Origin: Bradyrhizobium guangxiense
Lineage (GTDB): Bacteria; Pseudomonadota; Alphaproteobacteria; Rhizobiales; Xanthobacteraceae
NCBI RefSeq assembly: GCF_004114915.1
Contig: NZ_CP022220.1
Coordinates: forward strand, 248,001 to 312,000
Length of the DNA stretch: 64,000 nt
Direction: 5' to 3'
A model generated the notes under the pieces. That model did no database searches. It was not told the DNA's origin and was given only the letters and a program-made list of their open reading frames with translations. Position 1 is the first letter of the stretch. Every line of letters begins with the position of its first letter. Shown here in pieces: positions 45,388 through 57,352 of this stretch. Both the position numbers and the translations under genes were made by a program.

Positions 45388-46362
45388 ATGATTACGCGAC
45401 GGTTATTCCACGTCGGCGTTATTGGGACGGCCGTCATGGCCAATGCGCCTTTTGCCCGGTCTGCCAGTTATCCGACCAGAACGATAAGGTTGGTCTGCCC
45501 ATTCCCTGCCGGCGGCGTTGTCGACGTGCTGTCTCGGTCGCTAGGACAAACCCTTTCGACCGAGCTTGGCCAGACGGTGATCGTGGATAACCGCGCGGGA
45601 GCTGGGGGCATGATTGGCTCTTTAGAGGTCGCGCGCGCTAACCCTGATGGCCACACCTTGCTCTTCAATTCGTCGAGCCTTGTACAGGCGCCGGCCGTTG
45701 CCGCCCAGAAACTCTATGATGCGGTGGACGATTTCACGACGATCGGCTCGCTCGGCCGGACCGTGATGCCACTCGTGGTCCCCGCCCTGTCTCCCGCCAA
45801 CACGATGGAAGAATTTGTCGCCTACGCTCGCGGCAAAAGACTTGCATACGGCACTTTTGGCGCCGGCACCACGAGCCATGCTTTTCAGCAGCTATTTTCC
45901 GACTATAACAAGCTCGAGATGGTTCATGTGCCCTACAAGGGCGAAGCGCCGATGCTCAACGATCTGTTGAGTAACCAAGTGGCCTGCGCAATGGGCACGA
46001 TGAGCACGATAGCGCCTCAAATCGAGGCCCGTACGGTCAAAGCTTTGGCGATGCTATCGCCCGATGAAGTCGACGGCTTTGCAAACATTCCGACATTTAA
46101 GAACCTGGGCTATCCTGCCGAATTCGATTGGCGAGGCGGCTTCATTGGCCTGTTTGGTCCGGCAAAGCTTCCCGCGGAGATAACGGATATCCTCGAGAAG
46201 ACTTTTACCAAGATCGTTTCAACCAGCGCGATGCAAAATATCATGAAGCAGAATTTCGTCGTCGGCAAGCCAAGCGTTGGTCGTGATGCCGCCTCCGAGG
46301 TCGCCGCGACGCAAGAAGCATGGACAAGTCTTGTCTCGCGGCTTGGCCTGGTTATTAACTGA
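45388..46362 (+). CDS. Bug/TctC-family tripartite tricarboxylate transporter binding protein
   Basis: 324 aa from the ATG at 45388 (GGAG upstream); an earlier in-frame ATG at 45331 would place the palindrome inside the gene. Signal peptide MITRRLFHVGVIGTAVMANAPFA. Mature protein: YPTRTIRLVCPFPAGGVVDVLSR, VIVDNRAGAGGMIGSLEVARANPDGHTL and YGTFGAGTTSHAFQQLF are diagnostic. Bug proteins bind carboxylates or small amides. No TctA/TctB membrane genes are nearby, so the partner is elsewhere or absent. First gene of the oxoprolinase cluster. Confidence 0.9.
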   Translation: MITRRLFHVGVIGTAVMANAPFARSASYPTRTIRLVCPFPAGGVVDVLSRSLGQTLSTELGQTVIVDNRAGAGGMIGSLEVARANPDGHTLLFNSSSLVQAPAVAAQKLYDAVDDFTTIGSLGRTVMPLVVPALSPANTMEEFVAYARGKRLAYGTFGAGTTSHAFQQLFSDYNKLEMVHVPYKGEAPMLNDLLSNQVACAMGTMSTIAPQIEARTVKALAMLSPDEVDGFANIPTFKNLGYPAEFDWRGGFIGLFGPAKLPAEITDILEKTFTKIVSTSAMQNIMKQNFVVGKPSVGRDAASEVAATQEAWTSLVSRLGLVIN

Positions 46363-46551
46363 AACTCAACAACCCGCCAGGAGTGAACTCCGTAATCTCG
46401 TAGAACGCCACGAGCGCAAAATGGACTTTGGCTGGTTGTCAGACGTCAGCTTCGACCCATGCAGGCACCTGCCGAATCACTGCACGCCGCAGATCGTCGT
46501 AGCCGACGCGGCAGAGACCCGGGGCTTCCGTCCAGCCGCGGAGAATGCAAT

Positions 46552-47352
46552 ATGACGAAGTTGCGAGCCGAAGACACCGAAAGACGTCAGGCAGCGGGCC
46601 GCGGGCCCGATTTCCTCGAAGTGCTATCGCGCAGCCTGAGCGTCATCGAGACACTTGGCAATCATCGCGAGCCTCCGACTATCAGCGATCTGGCAAGGGC
46701 GACGGATCTTCCCAAGCCGAGCGTCCGCAGGATCCTGCACACCCTGACCACGCTTGGCTATGCAGAGACTTCGGGTCGTACTTTCAGGCTGACGCCAAAG
46801 GTCGTCCGTTTTGCGACGTCCTACCTTGCGAGCGGCGGTCACGCCCAGGTGCTGCAGCCTGCCTGTGAAGAGCTCTCGCGGATCACAGGACAATCCTGTC
46901 TGGTCGGCGTCCTCGACGGCGCAGAGGTGCTCGTCGTCGCCTACACGATGCCCGAACAACTGATGTCGCGATCGCTAGGGGTGGGCACGCGGTTTCCCGC
47001 CTACTGCACCGCGGCCGGTCGCGTGCTGCTGGGCCAGAAGACCGAAAACGAGCTCACCTCCTACTTGGCGAAACTGAAGCCGGTCGCACAGACAGAGGCG
47101 ACGCAGACCGATAAAGCAGTCATCAAGTCCGAGATCATGGCCGCGCGCAAACGCGGCTACAGCGTGATGGAAGACGAGTTCGTCATGGGATGGCGCACAG
47201 TTGCGTTCCCTTTGTATCGGCACGACGGCTCGATCTTCGGAACGCTTAATCTCAACTGCAAAAAATCGCCTACGCTGACCAATGACGAATTCGACCGCTT
47301 CGTCGGATTGTGCGGACGGAAAGCGGAATCATTGAAGTCGCTTCTCATATGA
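46552..47352 (+). CDS. IclR-family transcriptional regulator
   Basis: 266 aa from the ATG at 46552 with GGAG upstream; an ATG at 46459 is a weaker start. N-terminal winged helix SLSVIETLGNHREPPTISDLARATDLPKPSVRRILHTLTTLGYAE. Effector domain from about 105 (ITGQSCLVGVLDGAEVLVVAYT, TAAGRVLLGQ, GYSVMEDEF). The closest relatives by wording are PcaR/PobR-type regulators of aromatic-acid pathways. Lies between the binding protein and the oxoprolinase gene on the same strand, so it is probably the local regulator. Confidence 0.92.
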   Translation: MTKLRAEDTERRQAAGRGPDFLEVLSRSLSVIETLGNHREPPTISDLARATDLPKPSVRRILHTLTTLGYAETSGRTFRLTPKVVRFATSYLASGGHAQVLQPACEELSRITGQSCLVGVLDGAEVLVVAYTMPEQLMSRSLGVGTRFPAYCTAAGRVLLGQKTENELTSYLAKLKPVAQTEATQTDKAVIKSEIMAARKRGYSVMEDEFVMGWRTVAFPLYRHDGSIFGTLNLNCKKSPTLTNDEFDRFVGLCGRKAESLKSLLI

Positions 47353-47377
47353 GCACCGGATCTGTCGGAGACATTCC

Positions 47378-50300
47378 TTGACCAAGAAGATCGAAACCCG
47401 CCTTGCCATTGACATCGGCGGCACGTTCACCGACGTGGTGCTCGATGGCCCCTTCGGCAGGGTCACCCGCAAGGTCCTCACTACGGTTGCGCAGCCCGAG
47501 GTCGGGTTGATGAACGGCGCGAAGCAGCTTCTCGCGACGGTCAACCTCGACTTCTCGAAAGTCGACGTCTTCATCCATGGCACGACGCTTGCGACGAACG
47601 CGGTGCTCGAACGTAAAGGCGCGAAGACGGCACTAATCGCGACCGCTGGCTTCCGCGACGTGTTGGAAGTCGGCAGTGAGGGGCGTTACGACCAGTACGA
47701 TCTGCAACTAACCAAGCCTCTGCCGCTGATACCCAGAGAGCGCCGCTACACCGTGGCCGAGCGCATCGACGCAAAGGGCGACGTCAAGCTCGAACTGGAT
47801 CTCGCGGAGCTCGCCGAAATCGTCAACAAACTCAGGAAAAGCCTTGTCGAGAGCGTGGCGATCGCTTTCCTGCATTCATATGCGAATTCGGAGCATGAAC
47901 GGAAGGCCGCGCGCTTCCTCGCCGGGCAGATGCCCGACCTGTCGATCACAATGTCGTCCGACGTCTGCCCGGAAATCCGGGAGTACGAACGCACGTCAAC
48001 AGCGGCCGCCAACGCCTACGTGAAGCCGCTCATCAACGGCTATCTTGAAAGGATGGAGGCGGCGCTCACGGCAGCGGGCTTCACCGGTCGGCTTTTCCTA
48101 GTGACGTCCGGAGGCGGTCTGACTTCCATCGAGACCGCCAAACGCTATCCGATCCGGCTGGTCGAGTCCGGCCCCGCGGGCGGAGCGATCTACGCCGCAC
48201 AGCGCGCCCGCAGGCTTGGGGACAAGCGGGTCGTCTCTTTCGATATGGGCGGTACGACCGCAAAGGTCTGCCTAATTCAGGACGGCGAGCCGGTCACCGC
48301 CAACTCGTTCGAGGTCGACCGGACGCACCGCTTTATGAAGGGCAGCGGGCTGCCGCTGCGGATCCCAGCCGTCGAGCTCGTCGAGATCGGAGCGGGCGGC
48401 GGATCCATCGCAGGCGTCGACCGGCTCCGCAGGGTCACCGTCGGTCCGCAGAGCGCGGGCTCGCAGCCGGGGCCGGCCTGTTACCCGGGTGGTGGGTCCG
48501 GGGCGACAGTGACCGACGCCGACCTCGCGCTAGGGCTCTTGGATCCCGGCGCGTTCGCGGGCGGACGAGTTCAACTCGATCCGCAGGCAGCCTCCCGTGC
48601 GCTCGACGCCGCCGTTGGCAAGAAGCTCGGCCTTTCGAGCAAAACGGCGGCCTTCGCCATCACCGAGACCGTGTGCGAAAGCATGGCGAGCGCGGTCCGC
48701 GTGCACGCAGCCGAACGCGGCGAGCCCATCGCCGACTATACGATGATCGCATTCGGCGGTGCGGCCCCACTGCACGCCGCTTGGGTTGCCGAGAAGGTCG
48801 GCATCCGCAAGGTGGTCGTGCCGCGCAACGCGGGCGTCGGCTCGGCGGTCGGATTCCTAGAGGCGCCGATCTCCTTTGAACTGATCCGGAGCAAGCACGT
48901 CAATCTCGCTTCCGTCGATCCAGCCGAGATCGGCGCTTTTCTCGACGCCTTGGCGGCCGACACCATCGCCCTGGTGAAGACCGAGGGCGCAGAGCTCGTC
49001 GAGCGTTGCGTGGCGCACATGCGCTACGTGGGCCAGGGTCATGAAATCTCGGTTGTCCTGCCGGACCGGTCCAAGCCTCTGACGGGCACCGTGCTGCGCG
49101 AATGGTTTGAGGATCTCTACGGACGCCTCTTCACCCGGTTCATTCCGGGCGCTGCCATCGAGGTCCTGAGCTGGTCGGTGACTGTCTCGACGACGCGCAA
49201 ATCCGTCGAACCGACAGCTCTCATTTGGAACATCGGCGAGCCATCGGATGCAGGCGTGCGCGAGGTCTTTGATGGCACGGCCTCGAAGTCCATCGTTGTC
49301 CCCGCCTACAATCGTTCGCAGATGGCAAATGGATTGACCATCCGCGGCCCGGCACTCATCGTGGAGGACGAGACCACGACCTTCATCACATCACGCTTCT
49401 CCGCCTCCATCGACGGGGACGGCAGCATCGTCATGCAGCGGATCGCCGCCTCGGAACAGGCGGGCGAAACCCGAAATCTAAATTCCGCGATCCACCATCA
49501 AGTCCTCTGGAATCGTCTGCTGGCCCTCGTTGAGGAGCAGGCGCAGATTCTGATCCGCACCGCCTTCAGTCCACTAGTCCGCGCCTGCGGCGACGTCTCG
49601 GTCGGCGTATTCGACCTTTACGGCCGGATGTTGGCGCAGGCCGTGACCGGCACGCCGGGCCACGTGAACACGATGGCAGAGTCCGTGAAACACTTTCTGG
49701 GTCGCTTTCCGACCACAACGATGAAGCCGGGCGACGCCTATATCACCAACGACCCGTGGCTCGGAACCGGCCACCTCAACGACTTCGTCGTTGTCACGCC
49801 TTGCTTCCACAAAGACAAGTGTGTCGCTCTGTTCGCCTGCACCAGCCATCTCATGGACATTGGCGGGCTGGGCGCGGGGACTGAAGCTCCGGACGTATTT
49901 GCGGAAGGTCTCTACATTCCGTTGATCAAGCTAATCGACGCCGGCACGGTCAACGAGACGCTCATGGCGGTGATCGAAGCTAACACGCGGCTTCCGGTCG
50001 ACACCATCGGGGATACCTACTCGCTCGCGGCGTGCAACGATGTCGGCGTCAGGCGGCTTCAAGAGACAATGACAGAGTTTCGCCTCGATGATCTTTCGGA
50101 GCTCGCCGACTTCATTCTCGAGCGCTCCCGCCAAGCGGTGCTTAAGGAGATCGTGTCGCTTCCGAAGGGAACTTGGAGAAACGAGATGATCGTCGACGGC
50201 TACAACGAGCCGCTGACGCTCCGGGCCGCACTGACGATTAACGAGGACGGCATCGTTGTCGACTTTGCCGGCAGCGCCCCCGCGGTGATTAAGGGCATCA

Positions 50301-51133
50301 ACGTTCCCTTGACTTACGCGACCGCCTACACGTCCTTCGCCATCAGTTGCGCCATCGCTGACGACATTCCCAACAATGCCGGATCTCTGTCCCTGTTGAA
50401 GGTCCTCGCGCCGGAGGGTTGCATCGTCAACGCCAGGAAGCCCTCGCCCGTCGGAGCGCGGCACGTGATCGGCCAGATGCTGCCGGATCTGGTGTTTGGC
50501 TGCCTCTTGCAAATCCTGCCGGAGCGCATCCCCGCCGAGGGCAGTTCGTGCATGTGGAATATCGCACTGCGCGGGACCTTCACAGTCGGAGAGCGCAAGG
50601 GGCGCAACTACTCGTTGACGGTTACCACCAGCGGCGGTATGGGAGCCCGCTTCACAAAGGACGGCTTGTCGGCGACAGCGTTCCCAACGGGCATCCAGTG
50701 CATGCCAATCGAGATCGCGGAAACGCAGATCCCCTTCGTGTTCTGGCGCAAGGAGCTCCGCATAGACAGCGGCGGTCCGGGGCGCACGCGCGGTGGTCTC
50801 GGCCAAATCATCGAGGTCGAGAACGCCGACGGCACCGCGTTCCGGCTCAGCGCCGCCTTCGAGCGCGTCAAGAATCCGGCGCGAGGACGCCTGGGCGGCG
50901 AGAACGGCGGGGCGGGCTATGTCGGCCTCGCGTCCGGACGGCCGATCGCCGGCAAGGGGCTTCAGACGATCGAGGCGGGCGACCGGCTGGTGATCCATAC
51001 GCCCGGCGGTGGTGGTCTCGGCAACCCGAAGGAACGACCGGCGGCGTTGATCGAGAGGGACGTCTTCGAAGGACGTCTGTCGCAGGAAGCGGCCGCTCGT
51101 CTTTACGGCCACCGCGACCGCGAAGCTTCATGA
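47378..51133 (+). CDS. Fused hydantoinase/oxoprolinase (HyuA-HyuB, OplAH-like)
   Basis: 1251 aa, TTG start with GGAG 7 bp upstream; full length for fused 5-oxoprolinases. Residues 1 to about 690 are the HyuA-like ATPase half: RLAIDIGGTFTDVVLDGPFG, FIHGTTLATNAVLERKG, VSFDMGGTTAKVCLI, and MIAFGGAAPLHAAWVAEKVG near 460. The HyuB-like half begins near 705 (IHHQVLWNRLLALVEEQAQILIRTAFSP), with YITNDPWLGTGHLNDF near 790 and TPGGGGLGNP near the C-terminus. It hydrolyses a cyclic amide (5-oxoproline, hydantoin or similar) with ATP. Followed after 16 bp by the RraA-like gene. This is the second oxoprolinase-type system in the window, unrelated in sequence to PxpABC. Confidence 0.93.
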   Translation: MTKKIETRLAIDIGGTFTDVVLDGPFGRVTRKVLTTVAQPEVGLMNGAKQLLATVNLDFSKVDVFIHGTTLATNAVLERKGAKTALIATAGFRDVLEVGSEGRYDQYDLQLTKPLPLIPRERRYTVAERIDAKGDVKLELDLAELAEIVNKLRKSLVESVAIAFLHSYANSEHERKAARFLAGQMPDLSITMSSDVCPEIREYERTSTAAANAYVKPLINGYLERMEAALTAAGFTGRLFLVTSGGGLTSIETAKRYPIRLVESGPAGGAIYAAQRARRLGDKRVVSFDMGGTTAKVCLIQDGEPVTANSFEVDRTHRFMKGSGLPLRIPAVELVEIGAGGGSIAGVDRLRRVTVGPQSAGSQPGPACYPGGGSGATVTDADLALGLLDPGAFAGGRVQLDPQAASRALDAAVGKKLGLSSKTAAFAITETVCESMASAVRVHAAERGEPIADYTMIAFGGAAPLHAAWVAEKVGIRKVVVPRNAGVGSAVGFLEAPISFELIRSKHVNLASVDPAEIGAFLDALAADTIALVKTEGAELVERCVAHMRYVGQGHEISVVLPDRSKPLTGTVLREWFEDLYGRLFTRFIPGAAIEVLSWSVTVSTTRKSVEPTALIWNIGEPSDAGVREVFDGTASKSIVVPAYNRSQMANGLTIRGPALIVEDETTTFITSRFSASIDGDGSIVMQRIAASEQAGETRNLNSAIHHQVLWNRLLALVEEQAQILIRTAFSPLVRACGDVSVGVFDLYGRMLAQAVTGTPGHVNTMAESVKHFLGRFPTTTMKPGDAYITNDPWLGTGHLNDFVVVTPCFHKDKCVALFACTSHLMDIGGLGAGTEAPDVFAEGLYIPLIKLIDAGTVNETLMAVIEANTRLPVDTIGDTYSLAACNDVGVRRLQETMTEFRLDDLSELADFILERSRQAVLKEIVSLPKGTWRNEMIVDGYNEPLTLRAALTINEDGIVVDFAGSAPAVIKGINVPLTYATAYTSFAISCAIADDIPNNAGSLSLLKVLAPEGCIVNARKPSPVGARHVIGQMLPDLVFGCLLQILPERIPAEGSSCMWNIALRGTFTVGERKGRNYSLTVTTSGGMGARFTKDGLSATAFPTGIQCMPIEIAETQIPFVFWRKELRIDSGGPGRTRGGLGQIIEVENADGTAFRLSAAFERVKNPARGRLGGENGGAGYVGLASGRPIAGKGLQTIEAGDRLVIHTPGGGGLGNPKERPAALIERDVFEGRLSQEAAARLYGHRDREAS

Positions 51134-51149
51134 TCGAAAGAGAGCGGCG

Positions 51150-53099
<1,950 letters not shown>

Positions 53100-53161
53100 G
53101 TCGGTTGTTGCGGGCGCCCAGGGTACGCACCTCAAGCCGCTACTCGCGCAGTTCGTCGCAA

Positions 53162-53167
53162 AAGTTA
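53162..53167. repeat. Left copy of a 6-bp direct repeat flanking the IS
   Basis: AAGTTA immediately before the left inverted repeat of the IS at 53168-54690; the same AAGTTA follows the right repeat at 54691-54696. Probable target-site duplication. Confidence 0.65.
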
Positions 53168-54690
53168 GTCGTCCGTGAAGAGCGGCTAAACGACTGAGCT
53201 GGGATCGCATTATTCGTTGTTGCCTGTTTTGGGATTGCAGGGTTTTGATGCTTCGGGCATCGGAACCCTGCAATTTCGTTTTGAGGATTCCATCGAATCG
53301 CCAGTCATGATTCCGTCCTCGCATCGGAGGTGGCGATGCGACCGAAGAAGCCCAAAGCGACGGGATCGGGCGATCTGTTCCGGGCCAGGCTGGACCAGAT
53401 CATCAACATGAAGCACGAGCTGGTTCAGCTCGCCGGCAAGGTCGACTGGGACTGGATCGACGGCGAGATCGCGCCGCTCTACAGCGAGAACGGTCGGCCG
53501 GGCATCGCGACCCGCTTCATGATCGGGCTCTTGCTGCTCAAGCACATTTACGGCCTGTCCGATGAGGGGGTGTGCGAGCGCTGGGTCCACGACCCGTATT
53601 TCCAGTACTTCACCGGCGAAGAGTTCTTCCAGCACGCCTTCCCGCACGAGCGCTCGGACCTGAGCCACTGGCGCAAGCGGCTCGGCGACAAGCTGGAGCT
53701 GCTGTTGGCCGAGAGCCTGCGGGTGGCGCACGAGGCCGGCGCGTTACGCAGCCAGGACCTCAAGCGGGTCACAGTCGACACCACGGTGCAGCCAAAGGCC
53801 ATCACCTTCCCGACCGATGCCAAGCTGCTGCACGCGGCAATCAAGGGGCTCAACCGCCTGGCGAGGAAGCACGGGGTCAAGCTGCGGCAGTCCTATCTTC
53901 GCATTGCCAAGACCGCGGCGATGATGGCGGGACGCTACGCCCACGCCAAGCAATTCAAGCGGCATCAGCGGCAGTTGCGCATCCTGCGCAGCCGGTTGGG
54001 CCGGATCATCCGCGATATCCGCCGCAAGATCGAAGGTCAGGCCGTGCTCGAGAACGCCTTCGCCCTGCCGCTCGGCAGGGCCTCGCAGATCCGCTCGCAG
54101 CAGCAGCGCCAGCGCGGCTGGAAGCTGTATTCCTTCCATGCTCCAGAGGTCGAGTGCATCGGCAAGGGCAAGGCCGCCGCACCCTACGAGTTCGGTGTCA
54201 AAGCCTCCATCGTCACCAACAACCGCCGTGCTCCAGGCGGCCTGTTCGTGCTGCACGCCAGGGCGCTACCCGATAACCCGTACGACGGTCACACCTTGCG
54301 GGACGTCATCGACCGCACCGAGACACTCACCGGCTGTGCGATCGAGCGGGCCTATGTCGACAAGGGATACCGCGGCCATGACGCGCAAAATCCTCGTCGC
54401 GTCTTCATTTCCGGCCAGAAGCGCGGCGTCTTCGGTGTCATCAAGCGCGAGTTGCGCCGCCGCTCCGCCATCGAGCCCATCATCGGACACCTGAAGACCG
54501 ATGGTCACCTCGGCCGATGCTACCTCAAAGGCCGCCCCGGCGATGCGGCTAACGTCATCCTCTCCGCCGTCGGTCACAACTTCCGCCGGGTCCTCGCCTG
54601 GCTGAGGGCTCTTTGGTGCCTGATCCTGACCACCTTCATCGCGGCCGCCAGCGACCGCTCATCGCTACAATCGGCTTCTTAACGGACGAC
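53168..54690 (+). mobile_element. Complete IS of the IS5/IS1182 superfamily
   Basis: 1523 bp bounded by inverted repeats GTCGTCCGTGAAGA (53168-53181) and, on the other strand at 54677-54690, GTCGTCCGTTAAGA (13 of 14 identical). AAGTTA repeats on both sides. One intact transposase gene fills most of it. The 5' leader holds a strong hairpin at 53234-53274: ATTGCAGGGTT pairs with AACCCTGCAAT, with an inner GATGC/GCATC stem around TTCGG. The hairpin may block read-through transcription from the host operon. Inserted about 70 bp after the aminotransferase pseudogene. Confidence 0.82.
53336..54682 (+). CDS. IS5/IS1182-superfamily DDE transposase
   Basis: 448 aa from the ATG at 53336, 5 bp after GGAGG; a GTG at 53330 is possible. 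DUF772-type N-terminal domain (IGLLLLKHIYGLSDEGVCERWVHDPYFQYFTGE, about 55-90). Catalytic residues: VTVDTTVQP near 142, YVDKGYRGHD near 340 and AIEPIIGHLK near 380. No frame interruption, so the copy is probably recent and active. Confidence 0.92.
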   Translation: MRPKKPKATGSGDLFRARLDQIINMKHELVQLAGKVDWDWIDGEIAPLYSENGRPGIATRFMIGLLLLKHIYGLSDEGVCERWVHDPYFQYFTGEEFFQHAFPHERSDLSHWRKRLGDKLELLLAESLRVAHEAGALRSQDLKRVTVDTTVQPKAITFPTDAKLLHAAIKGLNRLARKHGVKLRQSYLRIAKTAAMMAGRYAHAKQFKRHQRQLRILRSRLGRIIRDIRRKIEGQAVLENAFALPLGRASQIRSQQQRQRGWKLYSFHAPEVECIGKGKAAAPYEFGVKASIVTNNRRAPGGLFVLHARALPDNPYDGHTLRDVIDRTETLTGCAIERAYVDKGYRGHDAQNPRRVFISGQKRGVFGVIKRELRRRSAIEPIIGHLKTDGHLGRCYLKGRPGDAANVILSAVGHNFRRVLAWLRALWCLILTTFIAAASDRSSLQSAS

Positions 54691-54696
54691 AAGTTA
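54691..54696. repeat. Right copy of the 6-bp direct repeat
   Basis: AAGTTA directly after the right inverted repeat; pairs with 53162-53167. Confidence 0.65.
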
Positions 54697-54856
54697 AGGA
54701 CAATGTGATTGCGACCGCGCCGCCGGCCGCCATTGCGGCAATCGTCGCCTTGTTTTTGGTCATATCTTCGGCTAACGGCCCGCCTTCTTCAGTCAGGCCG
54801 TGACATCGTGAATTCGAAAACACGATTTTACGCGCAGACTCAATACTTCGACCGCC

Positions 54857-56266
54857 TCACTCCGCGGCTTCGGCAGGCGCGCTCTTAAGCTCCGCAAATT
54901 TCGCAGCCATTGTCGGATTGCCCCGAGTTAGCTTCTTAATCGTCACGTCCTGTGCCTTGTCATTGGCAAGACGCAGGTTGCGATCCGCACCGATCAAGGC
55001 ATCCTTCGTCTTCTGCAGATGATCGATCGACTTGTCGATCTCCGTAAGAGCCGTCTGAAAGTGCCGGGAAGCAAGATCATAGTTCTTTGAGAATGCGGTT
55101 TTGAACGATTCGAGCTGGTTCTCAAACTGGGTTATATCGACATTCTGCGCTTTCACGAGCGCAAGCTCGGTTTTGTACTTCAGCGAATTGACTGCCGCGT
55201 TCCTTAGGAGCGTAATCATAGGCAGGAAGAACTGCGGCCGGATGACATACATTTTTGGGTAGCGGTGGAAGACGTCGACGATGCCGGCATTGTAAAGCTC
55301 GTTGTCCGGTTCAAGCAATGAGACCAAGATAGCGTACTCGCAGCCCTTCTCGATGCGATCCCGGTCAAGTTCTTTGAGAAAGTCTTCGTTTTTGCTTTTC
55401 GTCGCGGTCTTATCGCTCTCGTTCTTCATCTCGAACATGATCGAAATGATTTCAGTGCCTGCCTCGTCCGAGTCGCGGAAAATGTAATCGCCCTTGCTGC
55501 CGGTCCGCGCGTCGTTGTCCTTCTCGAAATAAGCGCGCGGAAAAGCCATCGACCGGACCCGGTTAAACTCAGTCTCGCAGTGTTGCTCGAGGGTCTCGCC
55601 CACCATCTTGGTCGAGAGGCGGGCCTTCATATCCTTGAGACGCTCGATGGCGTCGTCGCGATCTTTGATCTGGGTTTCGTACTTATCCTTCAACGATTGC
55701 TCGGAGAGCTGCTTTTCGAGCTGTACTCGACTGATGCCGCTTTTCAGCTCATCACGCTCTTTTTCGAGGGCACCTACCGCTTCAGTCACGGCGAGCTTCT
55801 TCTCAAGCTCAACTGCCTGAACCTTCGCCTTCAGATCCTGGATCTCCCTTTCCTTGGCAGTAGCAATCTTGTGCTGCTCGCTCGCCAGGAGCGCGTCAGC
55901 AAGCTCCGAGGCCGCCTTCTTTTCGCGCTCGGACTCAGCTAGCGCGTTCGCGAGTCTATCCCGCTCCTTTTCGACGGCGCTGAGCGCTTCAGCAACCGCG
56001 AGCTTCTGGGCAACGCCGCTCCCCTCAAGCTTGGACTTTAATTCCTGGATTTCAGCGTCCTTAGCAGCCGTGGTCTTCTGCAGATCGCTGCTTACCTGGG
56101 CCTTGGCCAATTCAACGGCGCTCTGCTTGTCACGCTCGGCCAGCTCCAACCGTTCGTGGAGCTGCTGAGCGAAATCCGCGTCACGGACTTGCTTCAGGAT
56201 GTCCGCGTAACCGGCTTCATCAACCTTGAAGGCCTTGTCACAGTGGGGACAGATGATCTCGTGCAT
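54857..56266 (-). CDS. DUF2130-domain protein, coiled coil with putative PD-(D/E)XK nuclease-like domain
   Basis: 469 aa. Residues 5-8 are a CPHC zinc-ribbon-like start ([15 protein letters not shown]). About 30-215 is a long charged coiled coil, visible as heptads rich in E, K, L and A. The DUF2130 domain follows: [37 protein letters not shown], then [21 protein letters not shown]. The GDY...FEMKNE arrangement resembles a restriction-endonuclease-like D-(E)xK core. Function unproven; a DNA-associated nuclease or defence role is a guess. Stands alone between IS copies. Confidence 0.85.
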   Translation of the reverse strand: MHEIICPHCDKAFKVDEAGYADILKQVRDADFAQQLHERLELAERDKQSAVELAKAQVSSDLQKTTAAKDAEIQELKSKLEGSGVAQKLAVAEALSAVEKERDRLANALAESEREKKAASELADALLASEQHKIATAKEREIQDLKAKVQAVELEKKLAVTEAVGALEKERDELKSGISRVQLEKQLSEQSLKDKYETQIKDRDDAIERLKDMKARLSTKMVGETLEQHCETEFNRVRSMAFPRAYFEKDNDARTGSKGDYIFRDSDEAGTEIISIMFEMKNESDKTATKSKNEDFLKELDRDRIEKGCEYAILVSLLEPDNELYNAGIVDVFHRYPKMYVIRPQFFLPMITLLRNAAVNSLKYKTELALVKAQNVDITQFENQLESFKTAFSKNYDLASRHFQTALTEIDKSIDHLQKTKDALIGADRNLRLANDKAQDVTIKKLTRGNPTMAAKFAELKSAPAEAAE

Positions 56267-56759
56267 GGTTCCTGGCCGGATCGTGGCGCTGCTGTTGTCA
56301 TTGAAAAGGGACGGACCGGCAGAATCGGACCCCAGGAGAACAAAATTAGAACGAGCGAACTTGGAACGTCAAGTCAAGCCCAGCAAGTTCTGGGCGCTTT
56401 GCTTGGACTATCCCCCGCTTTCATGAACGCCATAGGTCGGCCCAGATCACGACATTCGCTTTGATGACCACCAGTGCTCATGTCAATCAGAGTGTCCATT
56501 CCGAATCGTCCTTGCGGCAGGGCGGTATTGATCCCGACTGTGTTCGCGTCGCTGCTTTGCGCCGCGCTAAAACACGACACGGCCACGCTCCCCTCCGGCC
56601 AGCGCATCCAGATCGACCTTCGCCTGGCGGCACGAGCATCGACAATAAGTACGCCTCGATCGCGCGGATCGTCGCGCAGCGCCGCGATGCTCATGCGCTA
56701 TTTCGAGCATATCGCGGCCGCGCCTGCTACGTTCAAAGTAGCTTTCGAGTCATTCTGCC
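56267..56759. other. About 490 bp with no recognised gene
   Basis: Upstream region of the DUF2130 gene. Opposing short frames are present but have no ribosome sites or family resemblance. The promoter of the DUF2130 gene should lie near 56267-56350. Confidence 0.4.
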
Positions 56760-57025
56760 GCAGTTGTCCCGCCGCCTGCGGGCGCCGTGCTTCTTCCGGA
56801 CGGACTAACCTCCAATCCAGCCCCTCGAAAAAGGCCGCGAACATCGCCCGCGACATCCGCATCACGCCGTCCGCAATCGTTGGCCTCGGTTCGATCGGAA
56901 CACGAAGGCCGCGCCGAGGAACGGGTCGAGACGAAGCATCTCCTGCACCTCCGTCGCAAGCCCATCATGGCCGCCGCGGAAGTCGATCGGCCGCGTTGCA
57001 AATCCGCACCAGCCGCGATCATCGT
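56760..57025 (-). pseudogene. IS66 TnpB remnant
   Basis: Minus-strand pieces in different frames follow an IS66 orf2 protein: MIAAGADLQ at 57022, then ATEVQEMLRLDPFLGAAFVFRSNRGQRL, then after a deletion MFAAFFEGLDWRLVRPEEARRPQAAGQL. At least two frame changes and a missing middle. Confidence 0.75.
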
Positions 57026-57352
57026 GACGCTCGCACCGCACGGATTACCCGGGACAGCTGCTCGGCATCAATGGCCATATCCGTCCGCAGCACGACATCG
57101 CCGATCGCGATCTCAAGCTTGATCGCCGGAACCTGACGCTCCTCCAACGCACCTTCCACGACCAGCGGCGCGAATGTCGGCTGCGACGCTTCGCACGGCG
57201 GCAACATGTCTCGCTGTCGCAACCCCCTCGCCAATCGTAGATCTGCCAGCGCGTCGCTCCGTGCTTGCGCGCCACCTCGGACACCTGAGCACCGGGCAAC
57301 AGACTCTCGGCGACGATCCGAGCTCTCTCTGTCGCGCGGCGATCAGGGTGGA
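57019..57352 (-). pseudogene. IS66 TnpA remnant
   Basis: RATERARIVAESLLPGAQVSEVARKHGATRWQIYDWR (HTH of IS66 orf1), then after a frame change KLEIAIGDVVLRTDMAIDAEQLSRVIRAVRAS, the usual orf1 C-terminus. Overlaps the start of the TnpB remnant by a few bases, as in intact IS66. Its N-terminus is replaced by IS110 sequence. Confidence 0.75.

Noticed and set aside
49931..51112. 393-aa minus-strand open frame inside the oxoprolinase gene
   Set aside because: Antisense shadow; Arg/Asp/Gly-rich, no motif, while the plus frame is a full-length HyuA-HyuB protein.
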